From Gordonia asplenii (lineage in GTDB: Bacteria > Actinomycetota > Actinomycetes > Mycobacteriales > Mycobacteriaceae): a stretch of DNA of 64,000 nt. A program made the position numbers and the translations under genes. The notes under the pieces are model-generated. The model did no database searches and had not been told where the DNA came from. It worked only from the letters and a program-made list of their open reading frames with translations. How positions within the stretch are numbered: position 1 is the stretch's first letter; each line of letters opens with the position of its first letter. Of the stretch, positions 33,523-44,500 are shown in pieces. The stretch is taken from positions 1 to 64,000 of the forward strand of contig NZ_JABBNB010000031.1 of the NCBI RefSeq assembly GCF_012933505.1. The letters are read 5' to 3'.

Positions 33523-34901
33523 ACGACCTCGTGCTGCCGGACGGGTTGGTGGCCACCCTGATCTCGTCGGAATCGCAACGCGGACTCGCGACCGAGGCGG
33601 GCGCGGTCGCCGACTATCTCGACGCGCACCGTGACGTCGAACCGCTCGACGTGTCCCGAATGCTGATGCGCACCAGGGAGATTCGTAGATTCCGGGCGCT
33701 GATCCGGGCCACCGGCCGGGATGACGCCATCGCGGCGTTGCGCGCCGTCGCCGCCGGAACGCCGCATCCGAATGCCACCGTGAGCTCGCGCCCGGCGACA
33801 TCGCGCCGGGTGGCGCTGGTCTTTCCGGGCCAGGGCAGCCAGCGCGCCGGAATGGGGCGTGGTCATTACGAGCGCTGTCCGGAGTACCGGCGTCGGGTCG
33901 ACGAAGTCAATGCCGAGTTCATCGCCGAGGCCGGGATCGCGCCACTGGACTACCTCCTCGACGACGAACATGTCGAGGACGTGAAGATCGTGCAGCCGGC
34001 GATCTTTCTGCATACGCTGGGGCTCGCCCGGATGTGGCGGGCGGCGGGCGTAGAGCCCGTCGCGACCGTCGGGCACTCCCAGGGTGAGATCGCCGCGGTC
34101 GTCGAGTCCGGGCACATGAGTCTGCGTGACGGAATCCGCGTCGTGACCGTGCGGGCGCAAGAAATCGAGAAGCTCGAGAACTCGGGTGACTATCCGCCCT
34201 GTGCCATGGCGGTTTTCGCGCTCCGGCGCGACCAACTCGAAGACCGCCTCGCACGATTGACCGGCTGGGCTGAACTGGCCGTGGTGAACTCGTCGACCAT
34301 CCACGCGTTGTCGGGGTACGAGGACGTCATCGACGCTCTGGTGGCCGAGTACCGCGAAGCGGGTGTCTTCGCGCAGCGCATCGGCGTCGACCACGCCGGG
34401 CATTCGGCCCGACTGCGACGACACGGAAAGGTGTTCAGCGGTGCCCACGCCGGCCTGGAAGCGAGTTCCTTCGCCGACGGCGACCTGATGTGTTTCGGCG
34501 CGACGCTGGGTGAGCCGATCACCCCGGAACTCCCGATCAGCGACTATTGGAGCTGGAACCTGCGCAACACCGTCCGCTTCGACAGTGCGATCGCGACCGC
34601 CGCCGCGCACGGCATCGACACCTTCATCGAGATGTCGGAGCATCCGACGATGCTCTTGTCGATCGGCGAGACACTGGCGGAGAATGGTGTGCGGGCCGCC
34701 GTCGTCGGGACCGGCAACAAGAACGCCGACGCCGCAGCCGAATTCACCCGCAACCTCAGCACCGTCATCGTCGACGACACGCAATTCCGTTGGCCCACAA
34801 TCGAATCAGGTTCGGTCCCGATCGACTTTCCGAATACCGAGTTCGACGAGGCGCTCTACTGGGCGCCGGTGTCGGCGCCACAGCCGGTGGCGGCGCGATG
34901 A
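33519..34901 (+). CDS. Stand-alone acyltransferase, paralogue of the MbtD AT domain
   Basis: 460 residues containing one PKS acyltransferase: VALVFPGQGSQRAGMG (about 93-108), the serine motif VGHSQGEIAAVVESG (about 182-196) and the C-terminal WNLRNTVRFDSAI and MSEHPTMLLSI. The N-terminal ~90 residues (DYLDAH, RRFRALI, ALRAVAAG) closely parallel the start of the MbtD-like protein at 46915, so the two arose by duplication. It has no KR or carrier domain. It may load a different extender unit, or act in trans on the carrier domains of the MbtD-like protein. GTG start overlapping mbtC. Confidence 0.85.
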   Translation: MNDLVLPDGLVATLISSESQRGLATEAGAVADYLDAHRDVEPLDVSRMLMRTREIRRFRALIRATGRDDAIAALRAVAAGTPHPNATVSSRPATSRRVALVFPGQGSQRAGMGRGHYERCPEYRRRVDEVNAEFIAEAGIAPLDYLLDDEHVEDVKIVQPAIFLHTLGLARMWRAAGVEPVATVGHSQGEIAAVVESGHMSLRDGIRVVTVRAQEIEKLENSGDYPPCAMAVFALRRDQLEDRLARLTGWAELAVVNSSTIHALSGYEDVIDALVAEYREAGVFAQRIGVDHAGHSARLRRHGKVFSGAHAGLEASSFADGDLMCFGATLGEPITPELPISDYWSWNLRNTVRFDSAIATAAAHGIDTFIEMSEHPTMLLSIGETLAENGVRAAVVGTGNKNADAAAEFTRNLSTVIVDDTQFRWPTIESGSVPIDFPNTEFDEALYWAPVSAPQPVAAR

Positions 34902-36211
34902 GCGCTGACGACACCGATCGACTGGTCGTCATCGGTGGTGGCCCCAAAGCGATGGCAGTCGCCGCCAAAGCACACGTGCTGGCCTCCCTCGGCCTGCCGG
35001 CCCCCAGGGTCACGGTGATCGAACCGACGGTGATCGGCGGCAACTGGCTGCCGACCGGCGGATGGACCGACGGCAGGCACCGACTGGGCACGAGCCCGGA
35101 GAAGGACGTCGGATTCCCGTATCACTCGACCGCGCATCGGTCCCGCAACGCCGACGTCAATGCGGCGATGCAAGCGTTCAGTTGGACGTCGTTCCTGGTG
35201 GAACGCGGCACCTATGCCGAATGGGTCGATCGCGGGCGGCCGAGTCCCGAACACAATCTCTGGGCGAAGTACCTGCAGTGGGTTGGCCGCAAGGCCGCCG
35301 TCGACGTCGTCGTGGCGCGTGCCGAATCGATCGGCATCGAGGCCGGTCGATGGCAGATCCGTGTTGTCGGCGCCGACGGTGTAGCCGGCGTCGTGGCGGC
35401 CGATCGGCTGATGGTGACCGGGCCCGGCAGCAGTGATCAGGTGATGGCACGCCACCCGCAGGTCCTCAGCATCGCCGAGTTCTGGCGGCGCGCTGGCCGC
35501 TCAGACCTGCCGGCGTCGACGCGGGCGGCGGTCATCGGCGGGGGCGAGACAGCCGGATCGGCCCTCGACGAACTGATTCGCCACGACATCCTCACCGTCT
35601 CGGTGATCTCGCCGGGCGCGACCATCTACACCCGCGGGGAAAGCTATTTCGAGAACTCGCTCTACAGCACCCCGGTGAAATGGCGTACTTTGAGTGTCCC
35701 CGAACGCCGAGATGTGGTGCGCCGCACCGATCGCGGCGTGTTCTCGGTCCGCGTGCAGGAATCCTTGCTCGACGACGAGCGGGTGCACCATCTGCAGGGC
35801 CGCGTGGTGCAGGTGACCGGCGACGGTGACGGCGTGAATCTCACCTTGCGTAACGAGTTCCGGCCCGATCAGCAGCACAGCTTCGATCTCGTCATCGATG
35901 CCGTCGGCGGTAAGCCGTTGTGGTTCATCGATCTCTTCGACGACCAAGCCTGCGAACAGATCGAACTGTGTCTGGGCGGCCCGATCACCGCGCCCCGCGT
36001 CGAAGCCGCCATCGGCCACGACCTGAGCATCGACGGACTCCCGCTGCGTCTGCATCTGCCCAATCTCGCGGCACTTGCGCAAGGACCGGGTTTCCCCAAT
36101 CTCAGCTGTCTGGGCGAACTCTCCGACCGGGTGCTCACCGCGGCGGGACTCGACGACGCGCAGCGAGTCGCCGCCGCAACGACATCGACTTCATCTATGA
36201 CAAGGACCTAG
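34898..36211 (+). CDS. mbtG: Lysine N6-hydroxylase (MbtG-like flavoprotein)
   Basis: 437 residues of the SidA/IucD/PvdA family, which hydroxylates the lysine side-chain nitrogen to give the hydroxamate iron ligand. FAD motif IGGGPKAMAVAAKAH at the start; substrate/flavin region NWLPTGGWTDGRHRLGTSPEKDVGFPY; second dinucleotide motif AAVIGGGETAGSALDEL; and C-terminal NLAALAQGPGFPNLSCLGE. ATGA overlap with the free AT gene and a formyltransferase 5 bp downstream, suggesting the hydroxylamine is next formylated. Confidence 0.88.
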   Translation: MSADDTDRLVVIGGGPKAMAVAAKAHVLASLGLPAPRVTVIEPTVIGGNWLPTGGWTDGRHRLGTSPEKDVGFPYHSTAHRSRNADVNAAMQAFSWTSFLVERGTYAEWVDRGRPSPEHNLWAKYLQWVGRKAAVDVVVARAESIGIEAGRWQIRVVGADGVAGVVAADRLMVTGPGSSDQVMARHPQVLSIAEFWRRAGRSDLPASTRAAVIGGGETAGSALDELIRHDILTVSVISPGATIYTRGESYFENSLYSTPVKWRTLSVPERRDVVRRTDRGVFSVRVQESLLDDERVHHLQGRVVQVTGDGDGVNLTLRNEFRPDQQHSFDLVIDAVGGKPLWFIDLFDDQACEQIELCLGGPITAPRVEAAIGHDLSIDGLPLRLHLPNLAALAQGPGFPNLSCLGELSDRVLTAAGLDDAQRVAAATTSTSSMTRT

Positions 36212-36216
36212 AACTC

Positions 36217-37155
36217 ATGCGTATCGTTTCGTTCGGCTTTCAGACGTGGGGTCGTCGTACCCTGCAGGCGCTGTTGGATTCCGAGCACGACGTGGTGCTG
36301 GCGGTGACGCACCCGGCCAGCGAGGACTCGTACAAGGGCATCTGGTCGGACTCCGTCGAAGACCTCGCCCGCGAGCACGGTGTACCGGTGCATCTCACCG
36401 AACGCGCCGACCCCGAGACCATCGAACTGGTGCATCGGGCCGAGCCCGATGTGATCGTCGTCAACAGCTGGTACACGTGGATGCCCAAGGAGCTCTACGA
36501 CTTTCCCCGCTACGGCACGCTGAACCTGCATGATTCGCTGTTGCCGAAGTTCACCGGATTCTCACCGGTGCTGTGGGCGCTGATCTCCGGTGCGGAGGAG
36601 ACCGGACTCACCGTGCACCGGATGGACGAGCAACTCGACACCGGAGACATCCTGGTGCAACGGCGGCTTCCGATCGGCCCCGACGTCACCGGAACCGAAT
36701 TGGTCCTAGCCGGAATGGAACTCATCCCGGGGGCGATCAACGAAGCCCTCGCCGCACTGGAATCCGGCTCGCCGCAGTGGGTTGCGCAGGACAAGTCCGC
36801 ACGCACCTACTTCCACAAGCGGTCCGACCGCGACAGCCTCATCGACTGGCATACCGGCGCAACCGATCTCGAACGACTCGTGCGGGCACTGTCGGCGCCG
36901 TATCCGCCCGCCTTCACCCACTACCGCGGCGAACGCGTCGAGATTCTCGCGGCCTCGGTATCCGACGCGCGTTATGGCGGCACCCCGGGCCGAGTCATCG
37001 TGCAGGAGGGCGGGGGCGTGGTGGTCTGCGGTCCGGACGCGATTCGCGGCGGCAACCACGGGCTGCGCATCACCGCCGTTCGAACCCCGGACGGAATCGA
37101 ACACGACGGTGCGAAATTCTTTCGGCGCGGCGGCTACCTCACCAGCACGCCATGA
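36217..37155 (+). CDS. Hydroxylysine (hydroxyornithine-type) N-formyltransferase
   Basis: 312 residues related to methionyl-tRNA formyltransferase. It has the formyl-tetrahydrofolate motif LNLHDSLLPKFTGFSPVLWA with the catalytic Asn/His/Asp set, then LTVHRMDEQLDTGDILVQ. The C-terminal barrel (from about residue 210) starts FHKRSDRDSLIDW. Siderophore pathways with formyl-hydroxamates (coelichelin, rhodochelin, and brasilibactin/formobactin types) use such enzymes. Classical mycobactin clusters instead use the acyltransferase MbtK. Its place between mbtG and the NRPS predicts N6-formyl-N6-hydroxylysine. It is not the housekeeping Fmt, judging by context. Confidence 0.85.
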   Translation: MRIVSFGFQTWGRRTLQALLDSEHDVVLAVTHPASEDSYKGIWSDSVEDLAREHGVPVHLTERADPETIELVHRAEPDVIVVNSWYTWMPKELYDFPRYGTLNLHDSLLPKFTGFSPVLWALISGAEETGLTVHRMDEQLDTGDILVQRRLPIGPDVTGTELVLAGMELIPGAINEALAALESGSPQWVAQDKSARTYFHKRSDRDSLIDWHTGATDLERLVRALSAPYPPAFTHYRGERVEILAASVSDARYGGTPGRVIVQEGGGVVVCGPDAIRGGNHGLRITAVRTPDGIEHDGAKFFRRGGYLTSTP

Positions 37156-40100
37156 CCGCCGGTCACGCGCCGGTGGGCACCCGCGGTGCGCTGACGGCGG
37201 CGCAGTGCCGAATCTGGTTCGGACTCAACCGAAGTCGTGGCGACGCCGAGCGGTATACGGTGTGCTCCACGATCCGCGTCGACGGCTCCCTGGACCGCCG
37301 GGAATTACGTGCGGCGCTGACCGCGGTGCTCTGCGGCAACGTGGCGACTGCGAGCACCTATCATGTCGGCGACGACGGCGAGCCGTACCGTCGCGACGCT
37401 GCGCTGGAGCCGGTCTGGTCGGAGATCGACCTGCGCGGTCTCGACGAGCAGGTGCTGGCCCGGCGTATCGAAATCCTCCGGCGCCGGGAGCGCTCGCGCA
37501 CCTTTGATCTGGAAGCGGAATCGCCGGTGCGCGTCACCGTGGTGGCGACCGGCGATACCGAACATCTGCTCGTTATCACCGCGCACGCCATCGCCTGGGA
37601 TGACGACGCACTGCGCGGGCTGCTCGCTGGACTTGCCGACGAATACCGAAAGCCGAGAACCGCAACGCGATTCGACGCCGCCGGTGAGCCGGGGGAGTCG
37701 GCGGCCATCGACGCCGCCTACTGGCAAGCGCAACTGGGCGCACCGCCCGCCCGGGTCGATCTGCCCGGCCGAACCGACAGTCCCGTGCAAACGGTGATCG
37801 CCGTCGACCTCGCCCCCGACACGCTCGTGACGGCACGACGGTATGCGCAATCGCGTGGCGTCGACCTCGCGGCGGTCCTCACCGCCGTCCACAGCGCGCT
37901 GGTGCTGCGCTACACCGGAGCCGCCGACATCATCACGGCGATGCCGGTGTCGGGCCGTGCGCCGACCACGCGAATCAGCCAGTGCGGCAACCTCATCATG
38001 CTGCGCACCCAGACGCCGGCACACCGCGCTTTCGACGAGTGCGTGACCGACGCCGCCGCCGTCTACGAGCAGGCGCTGCGCCGCCGCGACGATCGTGTCG
38101 ACCGCGTCGTCGACGCCGTACGGCCCGCCGACGCACGCGGCGCGGATGGACTCGCGAACCTGACCGGATTGGGATTGGCGATACGCCAGCCGGTGCCGGG
38201 ACGCATCTTCGGCGGACTGATCGTCGACGTCGTCGAAGCGGGACGCACCGCACCGGCCGTCGGATGGCATCTCGACGTCGACGTCGATCCACGCCATCCA
38301 CGTGTCACCCTTACCGCGACCGGGGCCGACCCCGATGTCGCCGCCACGTATCCGGCGCATTTCGCGACACTGCTTGACGCCGCACTCGCGCAACCGCACC
38401 GCCCCGTCGGTGGTCTCGCGCTGCTCACCGCCGCCCAGCACGTACGCGTGGTCGAGCACGGTCGCGGTACTACGCTGAGTCATCGCAGCACCACCGTCAC
38501 CGACCTCGTGCAGAACGCCGCGGCGTCGACACCCGAAGCGATCGCAGTGCTCGCCGACACCGGCGGCGCGATCACCGAGATCACCTATCACGCGCTCAAC
38601 GAGCGGGCCAATCGGCTCGCGCGGTATCTCGCCGGCCGCGGCATCGGCGCGGAAGACGTTGTAGGACTGCAACTTCCCGGATCGATCGAGTTCGTCGTCG
38701 CGCTCCTCGCCACCCTCAAGGCGGGAGCCGCCTATCTGCCCGTCGATCCGGCGCATCCCGCCGAGCGCCGCGAGATCCTGATCGCTGATGCGCGTCCGCG
38801 GCTGTGGTGGACCGCCGATGCCGTCAAGGAAGCGGAAATCGCCGCAGCGCAGGAGTATTCGACCAACCTCGACGACGAAGACCGAGTCCGGCCGTTGCGC
38901 CCGGACAATCTCGCCTACGTCATGTACACGTCGGGTTCCACCGGGCAGCCGAAGGGTGTTCCCGTCGCACACGCCGCGATCGCCGAGCATCTGCTGAGCT
39001 TCGCCGCGGACTGGGATCTGCCTGTGGATTCGCGTGTGCTGCAATCGTCGTCGATCGAATTCGACGCGTCGCTGCTCGACTTCTTCGTCACGCTGTCGGT
39101 GGGCGCGACGATCGTGCTTCCCGATCCCAGCCGTCGCCGGGACCTCACCTACCTGGCGGGTCTGATCACCGCCCAACAGATCACTTTGTTGCACGTGGTG
39201 CCTGCCCTCCTGCGTGAGTTGCTGGCGCTTCCGCAACGCGCCGATTGGACATCGCTGAGGCACATCGCCGTGGGCGGCGAGAAACTCGGCGGTGACATCG
39301 CCGACCGAGCCCTCGCCGCATTCGACGTGGAACTGCGGAACTACTACGGCCCGACCGAAGCCGTAGTCTCCGCCACTCATCACCCGATCCAGCCCGCGTC
39401 GGGACAGGTGATCGAGCCGATCGGGCGACCGAACGTGGACGTGACGGCGTTCGTGCTCGACGACTGTCTGCAGTTGGTTCCCGACGGCGTGCCCGGTGAG
39501 TTGTACCTCGGCGGACGCCAGTTGGCCCGTGGCTACCTCGACCGGCCCGCCGCCACCGCGGCGGCCTACGTCGCGGATCCATTCACCGTCGGTGCTCGGC
39601 TGTACCGCACCGGCGATGTCGTTCGACGCCGAGCCGACGGGGTGCTGCATTTCGTGAGTCGCCGCGACGATCAGGTCAAGATCCGTGGGCATCGCGTCGA
39701 ACTCGGCGAGATCACCGCGGTCCTCGCGGGACACCCCGATGTCATCGACTGCCATGTCGTAGCGGCGGCCGACGAACTCGGTGACACCGTCCTGGGGGCC
39801 TATCTGGTGGGTCGGGCGGGACATCGGCCGGACCCCGTTTCGGTGCGGGCATTCTCGCGACGCCTGTTGCCCGATGCCGCGGTGCCGTCGTCGTACGCCG
39901 TGCTCGATGCGCTGCCCCGTACCACGTCCGGCAAGATCGACGTCGCCGCCTTGGGGCCCACCCGGCAGGTCGGCGCCGCCGCGACGCGCCCGGCACGCAC
40001 CGCTGCCGAACATGCTGTGGCAGAGGTATTCTCACAATCCTTCGACGTCGTCGACGTTCACGCGGGACATTCGTTCTTCGATCTCGGCGGCCACTCGCTC

Positions 40101-41543
40101 AACGCTCACCGAGTGCTCGCGAGGCTGCGCGAGGCGCTCGGAGTGCGGCTCGACGTCGCCGATCTGTTCGCCGACCCGACGGTGGCGGGCGTCGCGGCCG
40201 CGGTCGAAGCTGCGCAGGTGCATCGGCCGACGTCGGGAGGCTTGCTCCCGCCGGCGTCTGCCGAAGCCGTACCCGCGACGGCCGTACAGGAACTCGCGTG
40301 GCGTGCCGGTCGGTCGAAGGTCGTGCGCATCGTGGTGCGATTCACCGGCCCGGTCGATCGGGAGGCGTTGTCGACCGCGATCACCGCGGTGTCCGCACGC
40401 CACGATGCGACGAGGATGTCGTTGGTCGCCGACGATGCCTGTGCCGTGGGAGATCTCCGACATCGCCTGACGGTATGGGACGCGGTGGACTTCCTAGATC
40501 GCCTGGGCGACTCCGCGGCGAATGACCCGGACTCGGCGAATGACCCTGCTCCGGCGTTCGATGCCGGAGAGCGATTGTGGCGCTTGCGGTTGTCGGGGGA
40601 CACCCGGTCACCGGTGCTGACCGTGGTCGCTCATCAGGCCGCCGCCGACGAGACTTCGCTCGCACTGGTCGTGCGCGAGATCGCGCGCGCCTACGCGGGT
40701 GGCGCGGTCAGCGAGAACGCGGCGTCGAGTTTCGTCGACTACGCCCTGTGGTTCGCGGCGTGCGGCGCCACCGGCGAATCATCGCGGAGATGGTGGCGCA
40801 CAGCGTATTCGGGACTCGATCAGGCAATCGGTCGGGTCGACCGAGACCGGCTGAGCGCCACGCATCGGGTGGACCCCGGCCTTCGGCGTCGGCTGCAGGC
40901 TGTCGCCGCGAGATTCGGTGTCCCAGAGCAGGGGCTGTACGAGACGGCTGCCGCCGTCGTGGCCTACCGGCGCACCGCTCGACCCGACATCGTCGTCGGC
41001 AGTCGTGCGGGGCGCGACGGCACGTCGAACACCGACCTGATCGGACCGGTCGACGGTCTCGCGATCGCACGCTTCGAACTGGCCGGCGAACTCAGTCTGT
41101 CCGCAGCGTTGGATCAGGCGCGTATCGCCGTGCACGGCAACGACACCGCTCCCGGCGTTCCCATCGACGTTCATCGCGCGACGGCGCTGGCCGCGGCGGG
41201 CGGCGTGCCCGCCGTGGCGATCACGGTGTCCTTCGACGGCTCGCGCTACCCGGCGACCCTCGACTTCGGTCCGACGCTGCACGCAAACGTCGACGGACCC
41301 ACCGCGACACCAGTCGAGGGTGTGAGCCTCGACTGCCGCGTGCGCGACGGCGGCGTCGACATCTCCGTGAGCTCACCGGTCGATGCGGCTGGATGGTCGA
41401 CGGACGTCGCTGAAGTCTTGGAAATGTTTCTCGATGCGCCGGCCGCTGTCGTAGGGGGCCCGCTTGCAAGCGCTCCCGGCGCCCACAGCATGGAACCCGC
41501 ACTCCGGGAAAGGAATTCGACAATGAACGGGAGTGCCCGGTGA
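37152..41543 (+). CDS. Siderophore NRPS, C-A-PCP-C (additional MbtE-like module)
   Basis: 1463 residues. N-terminal condensation domain (about 10-430) with a changed His motif AHAIAWDDD (second His kept). A domain about 447-965 with MYTSGSTGQPKGVP and the pocket segment SIEFDASLLDFF. PCP serine in FFDLGGHSLNAHR (about 984). Second condensation domain about 1035-1463 with AHQAAADET, also changed. My reading of the specificity residues is D-A-L-H-I-V-Y-V-S, close to the A domain of the NRPS at 55150, so both may take lysine or its hydroxylated/formylated form. This protein is extra relative to the MbtB/E/F set. ATGA overlap with the formyltransferase. Confidence 0.88.
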   Translation: MTAGHAPVGTRGALTAAQCRIWFGLNRSRGDAERYTVCSTIRVDGSLDRRELRAALTAVLCGNVATASTYHVGDDGEPYRRDAALEPVWSEIDLRGLDEQVLARRIEILRRRERSRTFDLEAESPVRVTVVATGDTEHLLVITAHAIAWDDDALRGLLAGLADEYRKPRTATRFDAAGEPGESAAIDAAYWQAQLGAPPARVDLPGRTDSPVQTVIAVDLAPDTLVTARRYAQSRGVDLAAVLTAVHSALVLRYTGAADIITAMPVSGRAPTTRISQCGNLIMLRTQTPAHRAFDECVTDAAAVYEQALRRRDDRVDRVVDAVRPADARGADGLANLTGLGLAIRQPVPGRIFGGLIVDVVEAGRTAPAVGWHLDVDVDPRHPRVTLTATGADPDVAATYPAHFATLLDAALAQPHRPVGGLALLTAAQHVRVVEHGRGTTLSHRSTTVTDLVQNAAASTPEAIAVLADTGGAITEITYHALNERANRLARYLAGRGIGAEDVVGLQLPGSIEFVVALLATLKAGAAYLPVDPAHPAERREILIADARPRLWWTADAVKEAEIAAAQEYSTNLDDEDRVRPLRPDNLAYVMYTSGSTGQPKGVPVAHAAIAEHLLSFAADWDLPVDSRVLQSSSIEFDASLLDFFVTLSVGATIVLPDPSRRRDLTYLAGLITAQQITLLHVVPALLRELLALPQRADWTSLRHIAVGGEKLGGDIADRALAAFDVELRNYYGPTEAVVSATHHPIQPASGQVIEPIGRPNVDVTAFVLDDCLQLVPDGVPGELYLGGRQLARGYLDRPAATAAAYVADPFTVGARLYRTGDVVRRRADGVLHFVSRRDDQVKIRGHRVELGEITAVLAGHPDVIDCHVVAAADELGDTVLGAYLVGRAGHRPDPVSVRAFSRRLLPDAAVPSSYAVLDALPRTTSGKIDVAALGPTRQVGAAATRPARTAAEHAVAEVFSQSFDVVDVHAGHSFFDLGGHSLNAHRVLARLREALGVRLDVADLFADPTVAGVAAAVEAAQVHRPTSGGLLPPASAEAVPATAVQELAWRAGRSKVVRIVVRFTGPVDREALSTAITAVSARHDATRMSLVADDACAVGDLRHRLTVWDAVDFLDRLGDSAANDPDSANDPAPAFDAGERLWRLRLSGDTRSPVLTVVAHQAAADETSLALVVREIARAYAGGAVSENAASSFVDYALWFAACGATGESSRRWWRTAYSGLDQAIGRVDRDRLSATHRVDPGLRRRLQAVAARFGVPEQGLYETAAAVVAYRRTARPDIVVGSRAGRDGTSNTDLIGPVDGLAIARFELAGELSLSAALDQARIAVHGNDTAPGVPIDVHRATALAAAGGVPAVAITVSFDGSRYPATLDFGPTLHANVDGPTATPVEGVSLDCRVRDGGVDISVSSPVDAAGWSTDVAEVLEMFLDAPAAVVGGPLASAPGAHSMEPALRERNSTMNGSAR

Positions 41544-44500
41544 GCGGTATCGACGATGTGATCGCACTCAGCCCGCTGCAGGAGGGGCTGTTCTCGCTGT
41601 CCACGCTGAGCGCCGAACGAGGAGAGGATTCCGCGGGCGACGTCTACACGATCCCGCTGACCATCGACATCACCGGTCCGCTGAACGTCGCGGCGCTTCG
41701 GGCGGCGTGCGAGCACATTCTGGTCCGTCATCCCAACCTGCGGGCGATCTTCTGGGACACCGGGGTCGAGAAGCCCGTGCAGATCGTGCCCACCGAGGTG
41801 ACGCTGCCGTGGTCGTATCACGAACTCGACGACGACGAGGCCGAGCGCCTCGTGGCGCACGAGGTTCGGCGGGTGTTCGATTTGCGCGAGGGACCATCGC
41901 TCCGGTTCACCGTGATCGCGCTGCCCGACGCGGACGGCGCGGCGCGGCACCGTCTCGTGGTCACGGTGCACCACATCCTGATGGACGGCTGGTCGCTCGG
42001 GGTGTTCTTCGCCGAACTCCTGCAACTGTATTCGGCACGCGGGGAGATGCCGCTGGCGCCGGTGCGGCCGTATCGCGACTACATCGCGTGGCTGGTGGCA
42101 CAGGACCAGTCCGCGATGACTCAGCGGTGGGTGACGGCGTTGGACCAGTTGTCGGGCCCGTTGATGTTGGCCGACACCACCGGATCCGGTCTCGACGCCG
42201 CGCAGGCCGCACGGCCGCAGGCGCTGCATCGCATCGTCGACGCCGAACGCACCGCGGCACTGTCTGATTGGGCACGCCGTCACGGAGTCACGCTCAACAC
42301 CGCAGTGCAGTTCGCGTGGACATTGTTGTTGTCCCGGCTCACCGATCGCCTCGACGTCGTCTACGGAACCGTCGTGACCGGCCGCCCCCATCAGGTGCCC
42401 GACGCCGACCGGATGATCGGACTGTTCCTGAATACCATCCCGGTACCGTTCACCCTCGATCCCACGGCCGATGTCGCCGCCGAATGTCAACGACTGCAAC
42501 GGGAATCGTCGGAGTTGCGGGACATCGGGTACCTGAGCCTGTCGACGGTGCAGCGCGCGGCGGGGCACTCGGCCCTGTTCGACACGATGTTCGTCTTCCA
42601 AAACGCGCCGATGGATCAGGCGGGCGATATGACTGCCGCCGACGGTGTGACCTTCACGCCGGCGATGTCGCAGAACTTGACCCACTACCCGCTGACCGTC
42701 GTGGCCCACCTTGCCGGCGACGAACTGATCGTCGCGATCGAGGCGATCGAAGCGCAGATCCCGGTGACGTCGGAAGCACTCGCGGATCTGTTCCTCGGTA
42801 CGCTCGACGGCCTACCGCACTGGTCGGGGACCGACGTCGGGCACGCGGCGATCATGAGCGAGCGGTTCATGTCGGCGAGCCTCGCGGCGTCGAACACGCC
42901 TGTTCTGAGCGGCCGTGTCGATCTCGGGGTATTCGAATTGTTCGCGCGGCAAGCTGATTCGACACCGGATGCGGTCGCGCTGAACGACGGGCACGACGTC
43001 CTCACCTACCGCGAACTTCACGAGCGGGCGCTGCGGTTGGCGGCGCTGCTCGGCGAGCACGGAGTCGGCGCGGAGGATTTCGTCGCCATCTGCCTGCCGC
43101 GCAGCGCGACGTCGATCGTGTCGATCCTCGGCATCCTCGCCGCAGGTGCGGCTTATGTGCCGGTCGATCCGACGCTCCCCGACGCTCGCATGGAATCCAT
43201 TCTGCGGCAGACGAATCCCGCTGCCGCGCTCGTCGCCGCCGGTGGTCCCCGCGCGGTGATCAGTGCTTGCGTGAGCGGTGCCGCGGTTCTGGATCTCGAC
43301 GATCCCGCGCTGCGGACCCGGCTGCGCGCCGGTGTGCCCGCGCGGCCCGCCAAACGCGCTCCCGCACAAGCCGCCTATGCCATCTTCACCTCCGGATCCA
43401 CCGGTGAGCCGAAGGGGGTGGTCAACCACGACGCCGCTCTCGCAAGCTATTTCGCCGATCACCGCGCGCGCGTCTATGCACCCGCGCGTGCGCGGCTCGG
43501 GCGCCCGCTGACCATCGCCCACGCCTGGTCGCTGAGCTTCGATGCGTCGTGGCAGCCATTGGTGGGGCTGTTGGACGGACATGCGGTGCACCTGTTCGAC
43601 GACGAGGCTGTGCGCGACACTCAGTGTCTCGTCGAAGGCATTGCGGCACAACAGATCGACATGATCGACACCACGCCGTCGATGTTCCGTCAGCTTGCTC
43701 ACGCCGGACTGGTCGACGGATACTCCGGGCATGCGGATGAGCGCGGACCGTTGTCGGTGCTGGCGCTGGGCGGTGAGGCCATCGACGTCGACCTATGGGA
43801 TCAGCTGCGCGGCCTGCACGACGTTGCGGTGCATAACTGTTACGGACCGACGGAGGCCACGGTGGAGGCCGTCGTCGCCGACGTGACCGGCGCCGACGCG
43901 GCGTCGACCACGCCGACGATCGGTCGCCCGACGGCGGGAATGACTGCCTACGTACTCGATTCGCGGTTGCGGCCGGTGCCCGACGGAGTGGTCGGCGAGT
44001 TGTGCTTGGCGGGTCCGCAACTGACGCGCGGCTACCTGGGCCGGCCGCGCGAAACAGCGCACCGGTTCGTGGCAGATCCCTACGCCCGCGCGCTGGGACT
44101 CCGACCGCGCCGGATGTATCGCACCGGAGACCTGGTGCGTCGCTTGCCTTCCGGTGCCCTCGCCTACCTCGGCCGCGCGGATGACCAGGTGAAGGTACGC
44201 GGTTACCGCATCGAGATCGGTGAGATCGACAACGCACTGCGAGCGGCCGGCGAGGTCCGCGACGCGGCAGCCGTCGTCGTGCGGCGCGCCGGCGGGGCGG
44301 GGCTCGTGGGGTTCGTCGTAGGCGAGCCCGGCGTCGTGGTCGATCCGGTGGCTCTGCGGGCCGCGGTGGCGCAGCGGTTGCCGTCCTACATGATCCCGGC
44401 ACGGCTGCTGGTGCTCGACGAGCTCCCGGTCACTTCGAACGGCAAGCTCGATGCCTCCGAACTCGCCGATCGTGCCCGCGCGGCCTTGGAATCATCCAGC

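Noticed and set aside
37305..40013. 902-residue minus-strand open frame opposite the NRPS
   Set aside because: Antisense shadow of a GC-rich gene. The plus strand holds clear C, A and PCP motifs.
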